Source: UBA2040 sp963977135
Lineage (GTDB): Bacteria; Bacteroidota; Bacteroidia; Flavobacteriales_D; Crocinitomicaceae
Assembly (NCBI GenBank): GCA_963977135.1
Contig: CAXBNN010000012.1
Location: 15,564 to 79,563, forward strand
Reading direction: 5' to 3'
DNA length: 64,000 nucleotides
Shown here: positions 19,482 to 28,530 of the stretch, one piece after another
Position numbering within the stretch: position 1 is the stretch's first letter
How the letters are laid out: the number at the start of each line of letters is the position of its first letter
The notes under the pieces: generated by a model
Told to the model about the DNA's origin: nothing
Database searches by the model: none
What the model saw: the letters and a program-made list of their open reading frames with translations, nothing else
Translations under genes and position numbers: made by a program

Positions 19482-21437
19482 ATGAAAAGTTTAATAATTA
19501 CCTGTTTGCTAATGGTTGGTTTTGGCCTCGGTGGATTCTCACAAGAGAAATCAAAAAGAGAAATAAAAGGAGATAAATTCTTTTTTACTTATGATTTTGA
19601 CAATGCTATTGGCCAATATCGTCGTTCCAAGGAATTAACTGTTCCCGGTCAACGAAATCTTGCTGTTAGTTATAAAAACACAAGGCAGAAAGATAAATCA
19701 GAAGCAGTTTATTCAAAATTGATCAACTCATCAAATGGCGTATTATCAGAAGATTATTACAATTATGCAATGGTCCTAAAGAGTAACGAGAAATATGAAG
19801 AATCTAATAAATGGATGGACAAATTTGCAACTGAAAAACCGAACGATTTACGTGCTAAAAGTTATGTAGGATACAACCAGTATTTCGCAGGATATTTTAC
19901 CGATAACCCGGCCATTAAAATCATTCCACAATCTGTAAACACAAATTCGCAGGATTTCGGAACCTCTTATTACCAAGACAAAGTAGTTTACGCATCAAGT
20001 AATAACACTCCGAAACCAATAAAACGAAAGTACAATTGGAACGGAGAACCCTACCTGAATTTGTATATCGCTGAAGTTAAAGATGGTCAATTGAAAAATC
20101 CAAAGTTCTTCGATAAAGACTTGAATGCTAAATACCACGACGGCCCAGCAACATTTAGTAACAATGGCACTATGATGGCAATCTCAAGAAACACAATAAA
20201 AGACCAAACCGAGGATAAAATCGTCGAGTTACAAATTCATTTGATGACAAAAAAAGATGGTAAGTGGTCAGATCCAGTGCCTTTTATATACAACGTTTTA
20301 GGATACAATGTTGGTCAACCCAACTTAACTGAAGATGGAAACACCATATATTTTGTTAGCGATATGCCAGGTGGATTTGGAGGAACAGATATCTATAGCT
20401 CCAAAAAAAGCACCAATGGTGAATGGTCCGCTCCAAATAATTTAGGAGATGGGATTAATACTGAAGGAAACGAAATGTTTCCGTTTTTTGATGAAACTCA
20501 ACAAAAATTGACTTTCGCTTCAGATGGTCATTTTGGAATGGGTGGTTTGGATATTTTCAACAGTGTTCTTACAAATTCAATTTGGAGTTTTATTGAAAAC
20601 CCCGGAAGTCCTATCAATTCGACGTCCGACGATTACGCGATGATTTCAAATGCTGAGGCTAATAAAGGTTACTTTTCCTCTAATAGGATTAATGGAAGCG
20701 GTGGAGATGACATTTATGCTTTCGAGTCAACGGAGAAGAAGGAAATTCAAAAAATGATTACAGGTATCGCAAAGGACGAAAGTGGCAAACCGATTCCTGG
20801 TACACTAGTTAATTTAATCGGTGAAGGCGAAGAGATTATAGAAACAAAAACTGCGGATAAATTTGGAGGGTATACTTTTCAGGTTGAAAATGATAAAAAC
20901 TTTGAGCTGATTGGAAACAAGGACGGCTATATCGAAGGAAACACCAGTGTCAATAGCTTTGGGGACATCGTAAATATCAAAGCGGACGTAACACTACTAA
21001 AAAATATCGTTATAGTTGAGGAAGAGATAGTAATAGTAGAAACAGACTTGGTTCCAGAAACTGATTTAACATTAATCATTAAATTGAAACCAATCTATTT
21101 CGATTACGATAAATCAAACATCCGTGCTGACGCTGCAACAGAATTGGATAAGGTCGTGAAAGTTTTAAACAAGTATCCAAATTTGAAATTGGATCTTGCC
21201 GCTCATACAGATTGTAGAGGAACGGAATCATATAACGAAAGTTTATCTGAAAGACGTGCAAAATCAACTGTGGATTACATTCAAACCAAAATAACCACTC
21301 CAGGTCGAATTAAAGGTAAAGGTTATGGCGAAACAAAATTAATCAACGGGTGCGAATGCGAAGGAACAACTACCTCCGTTTGCACTCCTGAACAACATCA
21401 AAAAAATAGACGTACTGAATTTATTGTAAAAAAATAA
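19482..21437 (+). CDS. OmpA family protein with PD40-like propeller and TPR-like region
   Basis: 651 residues. A signal peptide ends near GFSQ (about 20). Residues 25-130 look like TPR helices, 150-420 hold WD40-like PD40 repeats (for example MPGGFGGTDIYSS), 430-505 is a carboxypeptidase-regulatory-like beta-sandwich, and 535-651 is an OmpA peptidoglycan-binding domain (YFDYDKSNIR, AAHTDCRGTESYN, LSERRAKST). Architecture matches PorE-type proteins that link the type IX machinery to peptidoglycan. It is the last gene of the adhesin-PorP-OmpA set and is followed by a terminator. Confidence 0.92.
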   Translation: MKSLIITCLLMVGFGLGGFSQEKSKREIKGDKFFFTYDFDNAIGQYRRSKELTVPGQRNLAVSYKNTRQKDKSEAVYSKLINSSNGVLSEDYYNYAMVLKSNEKYEESNKWMDKFATEKPNDLRAKSYVGYNQYFAGYFTDNPAIKIIPQSVNTNSQDFGTSYYQDKVVYASSNNTPKPIKRKYNWNGEPYLNLYIAEVKDGQLKNPKFFDKDLNAKYHDGPATFSNNGTMMAISRNTIKDQTEDKIVELQIHLMTKKDGKWSDPVPFIYNVLGYNVGQPNLTEDGNTIYFVSDMPGGFGGTDIYSSKKSTNGEWSAPNNLGDGINTEGNEMFPFFDETQQKLTFASDGHFGMGGLDIFNSVLTNSIWSFIENPGSPINSTSDDYAMISNAEANKGYFSSNRINGSGGDDIYAFESTEKKEIQKMITGIAKDESGKPIPGTLVNLIGEGEEIIETKTADKFGGYTFQVENDKNFELIGNKDGYIEGNTSVNSFGDIVNIKADVTLLKNIVIVEEEIVIVETDLVPETDLTLIIKLKPIYFDYDKSNIRADAATELDKVVKVLNKYPNLKLDLAAHTDCRGTESYNESLSERRAKSTVDYIQTKITTPGRIKGKGYGETKLINGCECEGTTTSVCTPEQHQKNRRTEFIVKK

Positions 21438-21451
21438 ACGACCACTTGATT

Positions 21452-21486
21452 AAAAACGTCGGTTCCTAATAAGAATCGGCGTTTTT
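21452..21486 (+). terminator. Rho-independent terminator
   Basis: AAAAACGTCGGTTC pairs with GAATCGGCGTTTTT around a 7-base loop; closes the adhesin-PorP-OmpA unit. Confidence 0.9.
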
Positions 21487-21647
21487 ATTTGATATATATT
21501 TACTAATCAATCAGTTATATATGCAACTCAATTTGATATTTGTGTAAAGAAACAACAGAAAGTTGACCCTACTTTTGGAAGGTATATCTGAGACATCAAT
21601 TTCAAAAAAATACTAAAATATTAACTAACAAATCATATAAAATCAAA

Positions 21648-21830
21648 ATGGGAAAATCAAATAACATTGAGAAAGTTCTTGGTGCCGCAGCAGTTGGCGC
21701 ATTAATTGGTGGGGCTTTAGGCATTTTATTTGCTCCGGCTAAAGGAAGCAAAACGCGTAAAAATATTTTGGGTAAAGGCGAAGAACTCAAAAATGCTGTC
21801 AAAGACAAATACAATTCTATTGTGGGTTAA
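21648..21830 (+). CDS. YtxH domain protein, short copy
   Basis: 60 residues with a glycine-zipper membrane helix (GAAAVGALIGGALGILFA) followed by PAKGSKTRKNI and a short basic tail. YtxH proteins are small general-stress membrane proteins of unknown mechanism. The next gene is a longer paralogue 43 bases downstream with the same LFAPxKGSKTRK block. They probably form the start of an envelope-stress transcription unit. Confidence 0.85.
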   Translation: MGKSNNIEKVLGAAAVGALIGGALGILFAPAKGSKTRKNILGKGEELKNAVKDKYNSIVG

Positions 21831-21873
21831 TCTCCTACGTTAATTTATAAAATCAGCGATAAAACAAAAAAAA

Positions 21874-22143
21874 ATGGAAAAATCAAATGACACTAAGTCA
21901 AACAATACAGGAAAAATAGTTACAGCTGCACTTATTGGTGCTGTGGTTGGAGGTGCTATTGGAATCTTATTCGCTCCGGATAAAGGAAGTAAAACACGTA
22001 AAAAAATCATGGATAAAGGTGATCAGCTTAAAGACACACTGAAAGAGAAATTCAGTGGACTTATTGATTCTGCTGAGAAAGAGGAATCAGATTTAAAGAA
22101 AAAAGTAGAAGAGAACTTTAAAAATGATGGCGTAAAAGCTTAG
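21874..22143 (+). CDS. YtxH domain protein, long copy
   Basis: 89 residues. The glycine-zipper helix (ALIGAVVGGAIGILFA, about 18-34) is followed by PDKGSKTRKKIMDKG and an amphipathic charged helix to the C-terminus. Paralogue of the preceding gene, with an extra 30-residue acidic/basic tail. A hairpin follows the stop. Confidence 0.87.
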   Translation: MEKSNDTKSNNTGKIVTAALIGAVVGGAIGILFAPDKGSKTRKKIMDKGDQLKDTLKEKFSGLIDSAEKEESDLKKKVEENFKNDGVKA

Positions 22144-22179
22144 CCTTCTGATCGTTAATAAGTAAAAAATTACCCAAAT

Positions 22180-22212
22180 AATGGTCGGGAGTTAAGTATC
22201 TCGACCATTATA
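22180..22212 (+). terminator. Hairpin after the YtxH pair, possible terminator or processing site
   Basis: TAATGGTCG pairs with CGACCATTA across an inner GGGAG/TCT helix, but no T run follows (TATTCAAAAAA), so it may only attenuate or stabilise transcripts. Confidence 0.5.
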
Positions 22213-22226
22213 TTCAAAAAATTACT

Positions 22227-22565
22227 ATGGAATTCGAAAATAAAACAATTGAAAATCTGCTTGTTAGTATAGAAGATTATAGTAAAACAGGTGTTGATTT
22301 ACTGACCTTAAAGTTTGTGAAAAAAAGTTCAGATGTTTTAGCTAAACTCATCACTTATTTTATTTTGATTATCATTTTTTCCTTCTGTCTAATGCTCATC
22401 AGCGTTGGTCTTTCTTTTTGGCTTGGGACAATGCTTGGAGCCTATTATCTGGGTTTTCTTATCCTAGCCGCAGCTTATGCCATTGCCGGAATTATTATTA
22501 TTCGATTCTTCCCTAAAATAATTAGACGAATCAAGAATTCAATTATTTCTCAAATGCTAAATTGA
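22227..22565 (+). CDS. Phage-holin-family (YqjE-like) membrane protein
   Basis: 112 residues: a short acidic N-terminal helix, two strong membrane helices (about 46-70 and 72-93) joined by a short turn, and a basic C-terminus (RRIKNSI). The pattern fits the YqjE/holin superfamily III proteins that accompany YtxH-type genes in stress operons. It is chromosomal; the holin name reflects fold similarity and not a phage role. It sits 5 bases before the next gene, so the two are cotranscribed. Confidence 0.75.
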   Translation: MEFENKTIENLLVSIEDYSKTGVDLLTLKFVKKSSDVLAKLITYFILIIIFSFCLMLISVGLSFWLGTMLGAYYLGFLILAAAYAIAGIIIIRFFPKIIRRIKNSIISQMLN

Positions 22566-22569
22566 TTGT

Positions 22570-22935
22570 ATGAATAAGATATCAAATATAGACGAACTTA
22601 CAATGGCTATTGAAGCTTTAGAGGTTAAAAAAACGGCTGAGGGCCTTGTTGTTAAAGAGCATTTCATACTTATTCAAGATGAATTGAGCCCTTCAAATCT
22701 ACTAATTAACGGACTCAAAGGATTAATCTCTTCAAAAGAGTTAAAGCATGAAATAGTTGATGTGTCAATAGGAGCTGCAGCAGGCTACCTAGTTAAGAAA
22801 GTTACTGTTGCTGACTCACAAAATATTTTTCAAAAAATGTTATCCATCGCTACACAGTCATTTGTCTCAGCAGAAGTCGCTAAAAATGGTGAACAAATTA
22901 GAACTTGGGTCAGCACCTTTTTAAAAAAACATTAG
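22570..22935 (+). CDS. Unknown protein of the stress cluster
   Basis: 121 residues, not recognised. It shows an N-terminal helical half and a central small-residue segment (VSIGAAAGYLVKKV, about 62-75) that could lie on or in the membrane. It starts 5 bases after the holin-like gene and ends 15 bases before the transporter gene, so it belongs to the same operon. I infer an accessory envelope role from position only. Confidence 0.65.
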   Translation: MNKISNIDELTMAIEALEVKKTAEGLVVKEHFILIQDELSPSNLLINGLKGLISSKELKHEIVDVSIGAAAGYLVKKVTVADSQNIFQKMLSIATQSFVSAEVAKNGEQIRTWVSTFLKKH

Positions 22936-22950
22936 ATAACAATTGGAGGT

Positions 22951-24063
22951 ATGAGATCAACTACCGACACCATAAAATTTCCTTTTTACGCAAAAACGGC
23001 ACTGATTTTCATCAGTCTTTTTGCTTTTGTTTTTACAATAAATATTGGAAAAGATATTTTTACACCAATAGTATACGCTACAATATTGGCTATTCTACTG
23101 AATCCCGTGGTTAATTTTTTAATCCGAATCAAAGTAAACAAGTTAATCGCAATTGCCATTACCGTATTCTCGACTGTGATTTTAATAATCTTTATTTTCT
23201 ATCTCATTTTTTCACAAATCTCTCATTTCAGCCAGTCCTTTCCAGTAATGAAAGAGAAAATTATCACTGGTAATGCTGAATTAATTCATTGGATATCGAA
23301 TCAAACAAAAATTGACGAATTAAAAATCAACAACTACCTAGTCAAAACCAAAAATACAGAAATTAAAAAATATGTAGTTGGCGAGAATTTCATCAAGTTT
23401 GGACATATTGTGGTCACAATCGTCCTGTTACCTGTTTATATGACCTTGATTCTTTACTACAAACCTCTAATACTAAATTTTATAAAAAGCTTATTTCAAT
23501 ACAACGATCACATAGCCGTTCAGGAAGTTTTGACAAAAACTAAAAAAATCATTCAATCTTACGTCGTTGGGCTTTTTATTGAAACCATAATTGTCGCCAT
23601 TTTAAACTCCATTGGCTTAATGATTATTGGGCTTGAATACGCAATAATTCTTGGATCTCTAGGTGCGATTTTAAACATAATTCCATATGTTGGTGCCGTG
23701 ATTGCAGCCTCCATTTTTATGGTGATAGCCTTACTTACAATGTCGCCAATTTATATGCTATATGTGCTGATAATGTACTTTTTCATCCAATTCATTGATA
23801 ATAATTTTCTACTTCCGAAAATTGTTGCTGCACGTGTAAGGATTAATGCGCTTGTATCTATCATTGTTGTAATCGTTGGCGGATCAATTTGGGGAGTTCC
23901 TGGTATGTTTCTCGCAATTCCATTGACAGCAATCATTAAGGTGATTTTTGATCACATCGATTCGTTAAAGCCTTGGGGCACCTTATTGGGAGACATAGTA
24001 CCCACTACATCTAAATTTAACCTTCACAAAATTTTTAAATCAGATAAAGTAGCAAAATTCTAA
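22951..24063 (+). CDS. AI-2E family transporter (UPF0118), chromosomal copy
   Basis: 370 residues with about eight membrane helices and the family's conserved C-terminal blocks (GLEYAIILGSLGAILNIIPY, then FIDNNFLLPKIV and VNALVSI-like RINALVSIIV). Known members export autoinducer-2 or act as ion antiporters; the substrate cannot be read here. It is the last gene of the YtxH/holin operon. A second family member, 371 residues, is in the ssrA-linked island at 50332. Confidence 0.9.
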   Translation: MRSTTDTIKFPFYAKTALIFISLFAFVFTINIGKDIFTPIVYATILAILLNPVVNFLIRIKVNKLIAIAITVFSTVILIIFIFYLIFSQISHFSQSFPVMKEKIITGNAELIHWISNQTKIDELKINNYLVKTKNTEIKKYVVGENFIKFGHIVVTIVLLPVYMTLILYYKPLILNFIKSLFQYNDHIAVQEVLTKTKKIIQSYVVGLFIETIIVAILNSIGLMIIGLEYAIILGSLGAILNIIPYVGAVIAASIFMVIALLTMSPIYMLYVLIMYFFIQFIDNNFLLPKIVAARVRINALVSIIVVIVGGSIWGVPGMFLAIPLTAIIKVIFDHIDSLKPWGTLLGDIVPTTSKFNLHKIFKSDKVAKF

Positions 24064-24460
24064 CTCCAAAATAAATCTCTTTTTTGCTCAATTCTAATTT
24101 CTATAACTAAACCTGGATCTTTAGTGATTTAACTAAAATTCCAAATAATTATTCCTTGTAGTGTATCCCTGGCCATGCAAGATTCAGAAGATAAAGTACT
24201 TATGAAACAAGTATGTAAAGCACTTAATTAACTGTTTTTTTAAATTGTCACTTTTTATTGTTGTACCTTACCATAACTATTGAATTCTTTAATAGCTTTT
24301 TAGCCTCGAAACGAGACTCGTTGAATGGCAGATTTTTCATTTTAGCAGGTAAACTTGAATATTTCACAATCAGTAAAACTTACAACTTTTAATTAGGAAA
24401 GTATAATAACTAAACCTATAAATCTGCTGATTTTTACTCTATGATTCCTAAATACAAACT
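24064..24460. other. Intergenic region, no gene seen
   Basis: About 400 AT-rich bases between the transporter and the regulator. Only an 18-codon frame near 24175-24231 is present, and nothing supports it as a gene. The promoter of the regulator is expected here but no clear TAnnTTTG box was found. Confidence 0.4.
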
Positions 24461-25048
24461 TTGAAGATATATATCAAATACATGGTGAGCAATCGCTGTA
24501 AATTGGCGGTGAAAGATGAGTTGCAAAAACTTGGTCTGCATTTTATCACGTTGGATTTAGGGGAAGTTGAAATAATGGAAAATTTAAGTCTCGATCAAAG
24601 GGTTCATCTTAATGAAGGTTTACTGAAATCAGGACTTGAATTGATGGACGACAAGCGTGCGGTTCTTATTGAAAAAATTGTCAATACTATAACTGAAATG
24701 ATTCACCATACTGACGAGAGTCCAAAAATGAATTATTCCAATTTTCTTAGTGAGAAATTAGGTTATGATTATACGTATTTGTCGAATGTATTTTCCGAAG
24801 TAAAAGGAATTACCATCCAACAATTTATTATCATCAACAAAATTGAAAGAGCAAAGGAATATTTGATTTACGATGAATTGAACTTGACAGAAATTTCATA
24901 CAAACTTCATTACAGCAGTGTGGCTCATTTATCAAATCAATTTAAGAAAGTAACAGGCTTAACACCAACAAATTACAAAAAATTAAAAAACAAAAAAAGA
25001 AGTGGGATTGAAGATATTGGGAAAACCAATGTTATGCCTCATGATTAA
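24461..25048 (+). CDS. AraC-type transcriptional regulator with HMA-like N-terminal segment
   Basis: 195 residues starting at TTG 24461. I prefer it to ATG 24482 because the extra residues complete the beta strand of a ferredoxin-like, HMA-type fold (KIYIKYMVSNRC, then helix, then FITLDLGEVEI). The metal-binding CxxC of true HMA domains is reduced to SxxC. An AraC helix-turn-helix domain occupies about 90-180, with the second helix pair SYKLHYSSVAHLSNQFKKVT. It lies 22 bases before a hybrid histidine kinase, and they probably form one signalling unit. Expected role is DNA binding that responds to the neighbouring kinase or to a ligand. Confidence 0.85.
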   Translation: MKIYIKYMVSNRCKLAVKDELQKLGLHFITLDLGEVEIMENLSLDQRVHLNEGLLKSGLELMDDKRAVLIEKIVNTITEMIHHTDESPKMNYSNFLSEKLGYDYTYLSNVFSEVKGITIQQFIIINKIERAKEYLIYDELNLTEISYKLHYSSVAHLSNQFKKVTGLTPTNYKKLKNKKRSGIEDIGKTNVMPHD

Positions 25049-25070
25049 TGCCTAAGGAACATCGATATAA

Positions 25071-27905
25071 ATGAACACAATAGAACATAACCAAGATTAT
25101 ACGCGAAGTCTCGTAGAAGCCAATTTAGATCCTTTTGTTGCCATCAACCCAGATGGGGAAATTACCGAGGTGAATGAGGCCATCTTAAGAGTAACTGGTG
25201 AAACCAGGGAAGCTATTCTTGGAAACCAATTATCGACTTATTTCACTGATTCTATTGCAGCTAAAGCTGGAAACCAAAAGGCAATTGAAAAAGGTTCAGT
25301 CTCCGATTATTCTTTAACAATTAAACATAAAAACGGAAAACTAACCGATGTTTTATACAACGCTTCCGTATACAAAGATTTAGAAGGAAATGTACTTGGT
25401 TTATGTGCTACAGCAAAAGCTGTTACTAGACAAAAATGGGAAATTGATGTGCGAATTGCCAATAAAAAACTACTTTTTCAAACTGAAGAGAAAGAAAAAA
25501 GGGCGAATGAACTAATTCTAGCAAATGAAGAGCTTTTGTTTCAAAACAAAGAAAAAGAAAAAAGAGCAAACGAATTGATTATTGCCAATAAAGAATTACT
25601 ATTTCAAAAAGATGAGAAAGAAAAAAGGGCGAATGAACTAGTTGAAGCAAATGCCGAACTTTTGTTCCAGAATCTAGAAAAAGAAAAAAGGGCAAACGAA
25701 TTAATTCTTGCCAATAAAGAATTACTATTTCAAAAAGATGAGAAAGAAAAAAGGGCGAATGAACTAGTTGTAGCAAATGCCGAACTTTTGTTCCAGAATC
25801 TAGAAAAAGAAAAAAGAGCAAACGAATTAATTCTTGCAAACGAAGCACTGCTGTTTCAAACCGAGCAAAAGGAGAAACAGGAAAATGAAAATAAAGAATT
25901 AGAGGCACTTCGATATTCGCTAGAACGATCAGCTCAATATTCTAGAAGTTTGATAGAAGCGAGTCGCGATCCTTTGGTAACCATTAGCGGCGAAGGAAAA
26001 ATAACCGATGTAAATGAAGCCTCTATTCGCGTAATAGGCGTCGCTCGCGAATTGCTTATCGGCACTAATTTCTCAAAATATTTTACAGAACCAGAAAAAG
26101 CGCAAGCGGGATACGAACAAGCTTTTGAAAAAGGTTTCGTGAAGGATTATGCATTAACTATCAAACATAAGAATGGAAAGTTAACCAACGTATTATACAA
26201 TGCGTCTATTTATAAAGATAATCAAGGCCATGTGCTAGGTGTTTTTGCTTCTGCACGAGATGTTACGGATCAGACCAAAATCCAATTGGAATTAACGAAT
26301 TTGAAAGAATTAGCCGAATTGACCACTTTAGTGGCAGAAGAAGCGAAACGAAAAGCAGAAAAAGCTACAAAAATTGCAGAGGAAGCTGTAAAAGCAAAAC
26401 AGCAGTTTTTATCCAATATGAGTCATGAAATTCGCACACCGATGAATGCAATTATCGGATTTACGAAAGTGGTATTGAAAACCGAACTTACTGCAAAACA
26501 AAAAGAATATTTGAAAGCCATAAAGGTCAGTGGTGACGCAATGATTGTGCTTATCAATGATATTTTGGACTTGGCTAAAGTAGATTCGGGCAAACTTGTG
26601 TTTGAAGAAACTCCTTTCAAATTGGAAGCGTCTATTTCCACCATGTTGCATTTATTTGAACCTAAAATTCACGAAAAGAACCTTTCACTTATAAACGAAT
26701 ATGATAGCAATATTCCCGATGTATTACTTGGTGATCCAGTTCGCTTGCATCAGGTTATAATCAATTTAGTAAGTAATGCATTGAAATTTACAAATGAAGG
26801 AGAGATTAAAGTTACTGTTGGATTAGAAAGTGAAGACGAAAATAAAGTCAATATTCTTTTCTCCATAAAAGACACAGGCGTTGGAATTGCTGAAGAAAAG
26901 ATTGAAAAAATATTTGAAAATTTCCAACAAGCTTCGAGTTCTACAGCAAGGATTTATGGCGGAACTGGACTGGGGCTCGCCATCGTTAAGCAACTCGTAG
27001 AATCACAAGGAGGAAAAGTTTCAGTCATTAGCGAAATTGGTAAAGGGTCAACATTTAGTTTTTCCTTGAGCTTTTTGAAAACCAACGAAGAGGCAGAATC
27101 CGTGCATGAGGATATTGAACTAGACCCAAAAATAAAAAATATTAACATTTTGGTTGTGGAAGATATGCCTCTTAATCAACTTTTGATGAAAACTCTTTTA
27201 GACGATTTTGAATTCAAATGTGATATTGCCGAGAATGGTAAAAAAGCTATTGAAAAAATGGAGAACCATTCCTACGACATTGTTCTTATGGATTTACAAA
27301 TGCCAGAAATGAATGGATTTGAAGCTACAGTTCATATTCGAAAAGTGTTAAACTCAAATATCCCGATTATGGCTTTAACTGCAGATGTAACCACCATGGA
27401 CTTAGAAAAATGCAAAGTCGCAGGTATGAATGATTACCTCGCAAAACCAATCGATGAGAAATTATTGTATTCAAAAATAATTGCTTTGGTGAAAAATCCA
27501 GAGATCAACAAATTGAAAAATAATCCGGTAAATAAGAAAAAGAAAAATATTCAGGTTACCAATATGGACTACATGAATAAACTTACAAAATCAAATCCTA
27601 AATTAATTATGGAAATGATAGAATTGTATTTGAAACAAACACCTACTCTACTTAAACTAATGGGTGAAAGTTTTAATAACAAAGATTGGGATATACTGCG
27701 ATCAGCTATTCACAAAATGATTCCTTCTTTTCTGATTATGGGAATTAAACCGGAATATGAAGAATTAGCTAGGAAAATTCAAGAATACAATGGCTCGCAG
27801 CCAGAAAACAATATTGTATTTGAACAAATAAAAACTTTAGAAGCGGTTTGCAACCAAGCTTGTTTCGAATTGGAAATGGAATTTAATCGCCAAACAAACT
27901 TATGA
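25071..27905 (+). CDS. Hybrid histidine kinase with two PAS, heptad-repeat coiled coil, receiver and HPt domains
   Basis: A soluble 944-residue phosphorelay protein without membrane helices. PAS domains at about 10-120 and 282-402 are near-duplicates. Between them residues 134-270 carry a 21-residue repeat (LLFQ, EKEKRANEL, ILAN core), six good copies and one degraded. HisKA follows at about 440-510 with the phospho-His in MSHEIRTPMN, HATPase at about 555-670 (DTGVGIAEEKI, GGTGLGLAIV), a receiver at about 691-805 with the acceptor Asp in LMDLQMPEM, and an HPt domain at about 830-930 (AIHKMIPS). The next gene, a single receiver, overlaps its stop by four bases and is the likely phosphorelay partner. 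Confidence 0.94.
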   Translation: MNTIEHNQDYTRSLVEANLDPFVAINPDGEITEVNEAILRVTGETREAILGNQLSTYFTDSIAAKAGNQKAIEKGSVSDYSLTIKHKNGKLTDVLYNASVYKDLEGNVLGLCATAKAVTRQKWEIDVRIANKKLLFQTEEKEKRANELILANEELLFQNKEKEKRANELIIANKELLFQKDEKEKRANELVEANAELLFQNLEKEKRANELILANKELLFQKDEKEKRANELVVANAELLFQNLEKEKRANELILANEALLFQTEQKEKQENENKELEALRYSLERSAQYSRSLIEASRDPLVTISGEGKITDVNEASIRVIGVARELLIGTNFSKYFTEPEKAQAGYEQAFEKGFVKDYALTIKHKNGKLTNVLYNASIYKDNQGHVLGVFASARDVTDQTKIQLELTNLKELAELTTLVAEEAKRKAEKATKIAEEAVKAKQQFLSNMSHEIRTPMNAIIGFTKVVLKTELTAKQKEYLKAIKVSGDAMIVLINDILDLAKVDSGKLVFEETPFKLEASISTMLHLFEPKIHEKNLSLINEYDSNIPDVLLGDPVRLHQVIINLVSNALKFTNEGEIKVTVGLESEDENKVNILFSIKDTGVGIAEEKIEKIFENFQQASSSTARIYGGTGLGLAIVKQLVESQGGKVSVISEIGKGSTFSFSLSFLKTNEEAESVHEDIELDPKIKNINILVVEDMPLNQLLMKTLLDDFEFKCDIAENGKKAIEKMENHSYDIVLMDLQMPEMNGFEATVHIRKVLNSNIPIMALTADVTTMDLEKCKVAGMNDYLAKPIDEKLLYSKIIALVKNPEINKLKNNPVNKKKKNIQVTNMDYMNKLTKSNPKLIMEMIELYLKQTPTLLKLMGESFNNKDWDILRSAIHKMIPSFLIMGIKPEYEELARKIQEYNGSQPENNIVFEQIKTLEAVCNQACFELEMEFNRQTNL
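25470..25880 (+). repeat. 63-bp tandem coding repeats with a near-identical 126-bp direct repeat
   Basis: Six 63-bp units and one degraded unit encode the coiled-coil linker of the hybrid kinase. Units pair up: the 126 bases at about 25583-25708 recur at 25709-25834 with two mismatches by eye. The length is a multiple of three and of seven residues, so gain or loss of units keeps both the frame and the heptad register. Confidence 0.9.
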
Positions 27906-28333
27906 AAAACAACAAACTACACCTATTTTTGGTCGATGACGATGCGGTCTTTTTAAAGTCTTTAGAGATTGAATTTCTACAAAATGCAGACTTTGAAATT
28001 GAAACTTTCGCTACGGGTGAGCTCTGCTTAGAAAGTATCAAAAATCATCCAGATTTAATTATATTGGATTATCATCTGGATGGTATCACTGTAAACGCTA
28101 TGGATGGAATAGAAACTCTCGATAAAATCAAAGAATACGATTCTGAAATCCCAGTTATTATGCTATCCTCTCAGGATAAAATTGAAGTAGCCATAAGCTG
28201 TATGCACCATCAGGCAGATGATTATGTAGTGAAAAGCGAAACAGCATTTGTGCGACTCCAAAAAATAATTACTTCGATATTTCAAAAGAAAAAACTGGAG
28301 AATGAACTAAAATGGTACATGGATCGGATGTAA
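27902..28333 (+). CDS. Single-domain response regulator
   Basis: 143 residues forming one CheY-like receiver. The acidic pair is in FLVDDDAVF, the acceptor Asp in LIILDYHLDG, the Ser/Thr position in VIMLSSQDK, and the Lys in YVVKSETAF. A C-terminal helix (about 122-143) follows, but no output domain. Start and upstream stop overlap (ATGA), so it is translationally coupled to the hybrid kinase and is probably its relay target. Confidence 0.92.
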   Translation: MKNNKLHLFLVDDDAVFLKSLEIEFLQNADFEIETFATGELCLESIKNHPDLIILDYHLDGITVNAMDGIETLDKIKEYDSEIPVIMLSSQDKIEVAISCMHHQADDYVVKSETAFVRLQKIITSIFQKKKLENELKWYMDRM

Positions 28334-28530
28334 ATCATCTTACGTGCTGTTCCACATTCTTCCATACCTCCAAAACTGAGTAGCAAACAGTGAATTATGT
28401 AATTTTTGATATTAATTCTGTAATTCAAATCCTCCTAAATTAAAAGACTTTTGTCTGTAAAAAACGAGTAGGCCTTAAAAGGATTCCTTGGTATTAATTT
28501 CAGGACATTTAAATAATTTATACAGAAATC

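Noticed and set aside
22227..22565. Prophage suggested by a holin-like protein
   Set aside because: It is a chromosomal YqjE-type membrane protein in a stress operon; no other phage genes are near.
24175..24231. 18-codon open frame before the AraC-type regulator
   Set aside because: Too short, with no family, signal or coupling to support it.
25470..25880. Repeat array considered as CRISPR
   Set aside because: Units are contiguous coding repeats in frame with the kinase, with no spacers and no cas genes.
25579..25908. Minus-strand 109-codon frame with internal repeats
   Set aside because: Its repeats merely mirror the coding repeats of the hybrid kinase on the plus strand.
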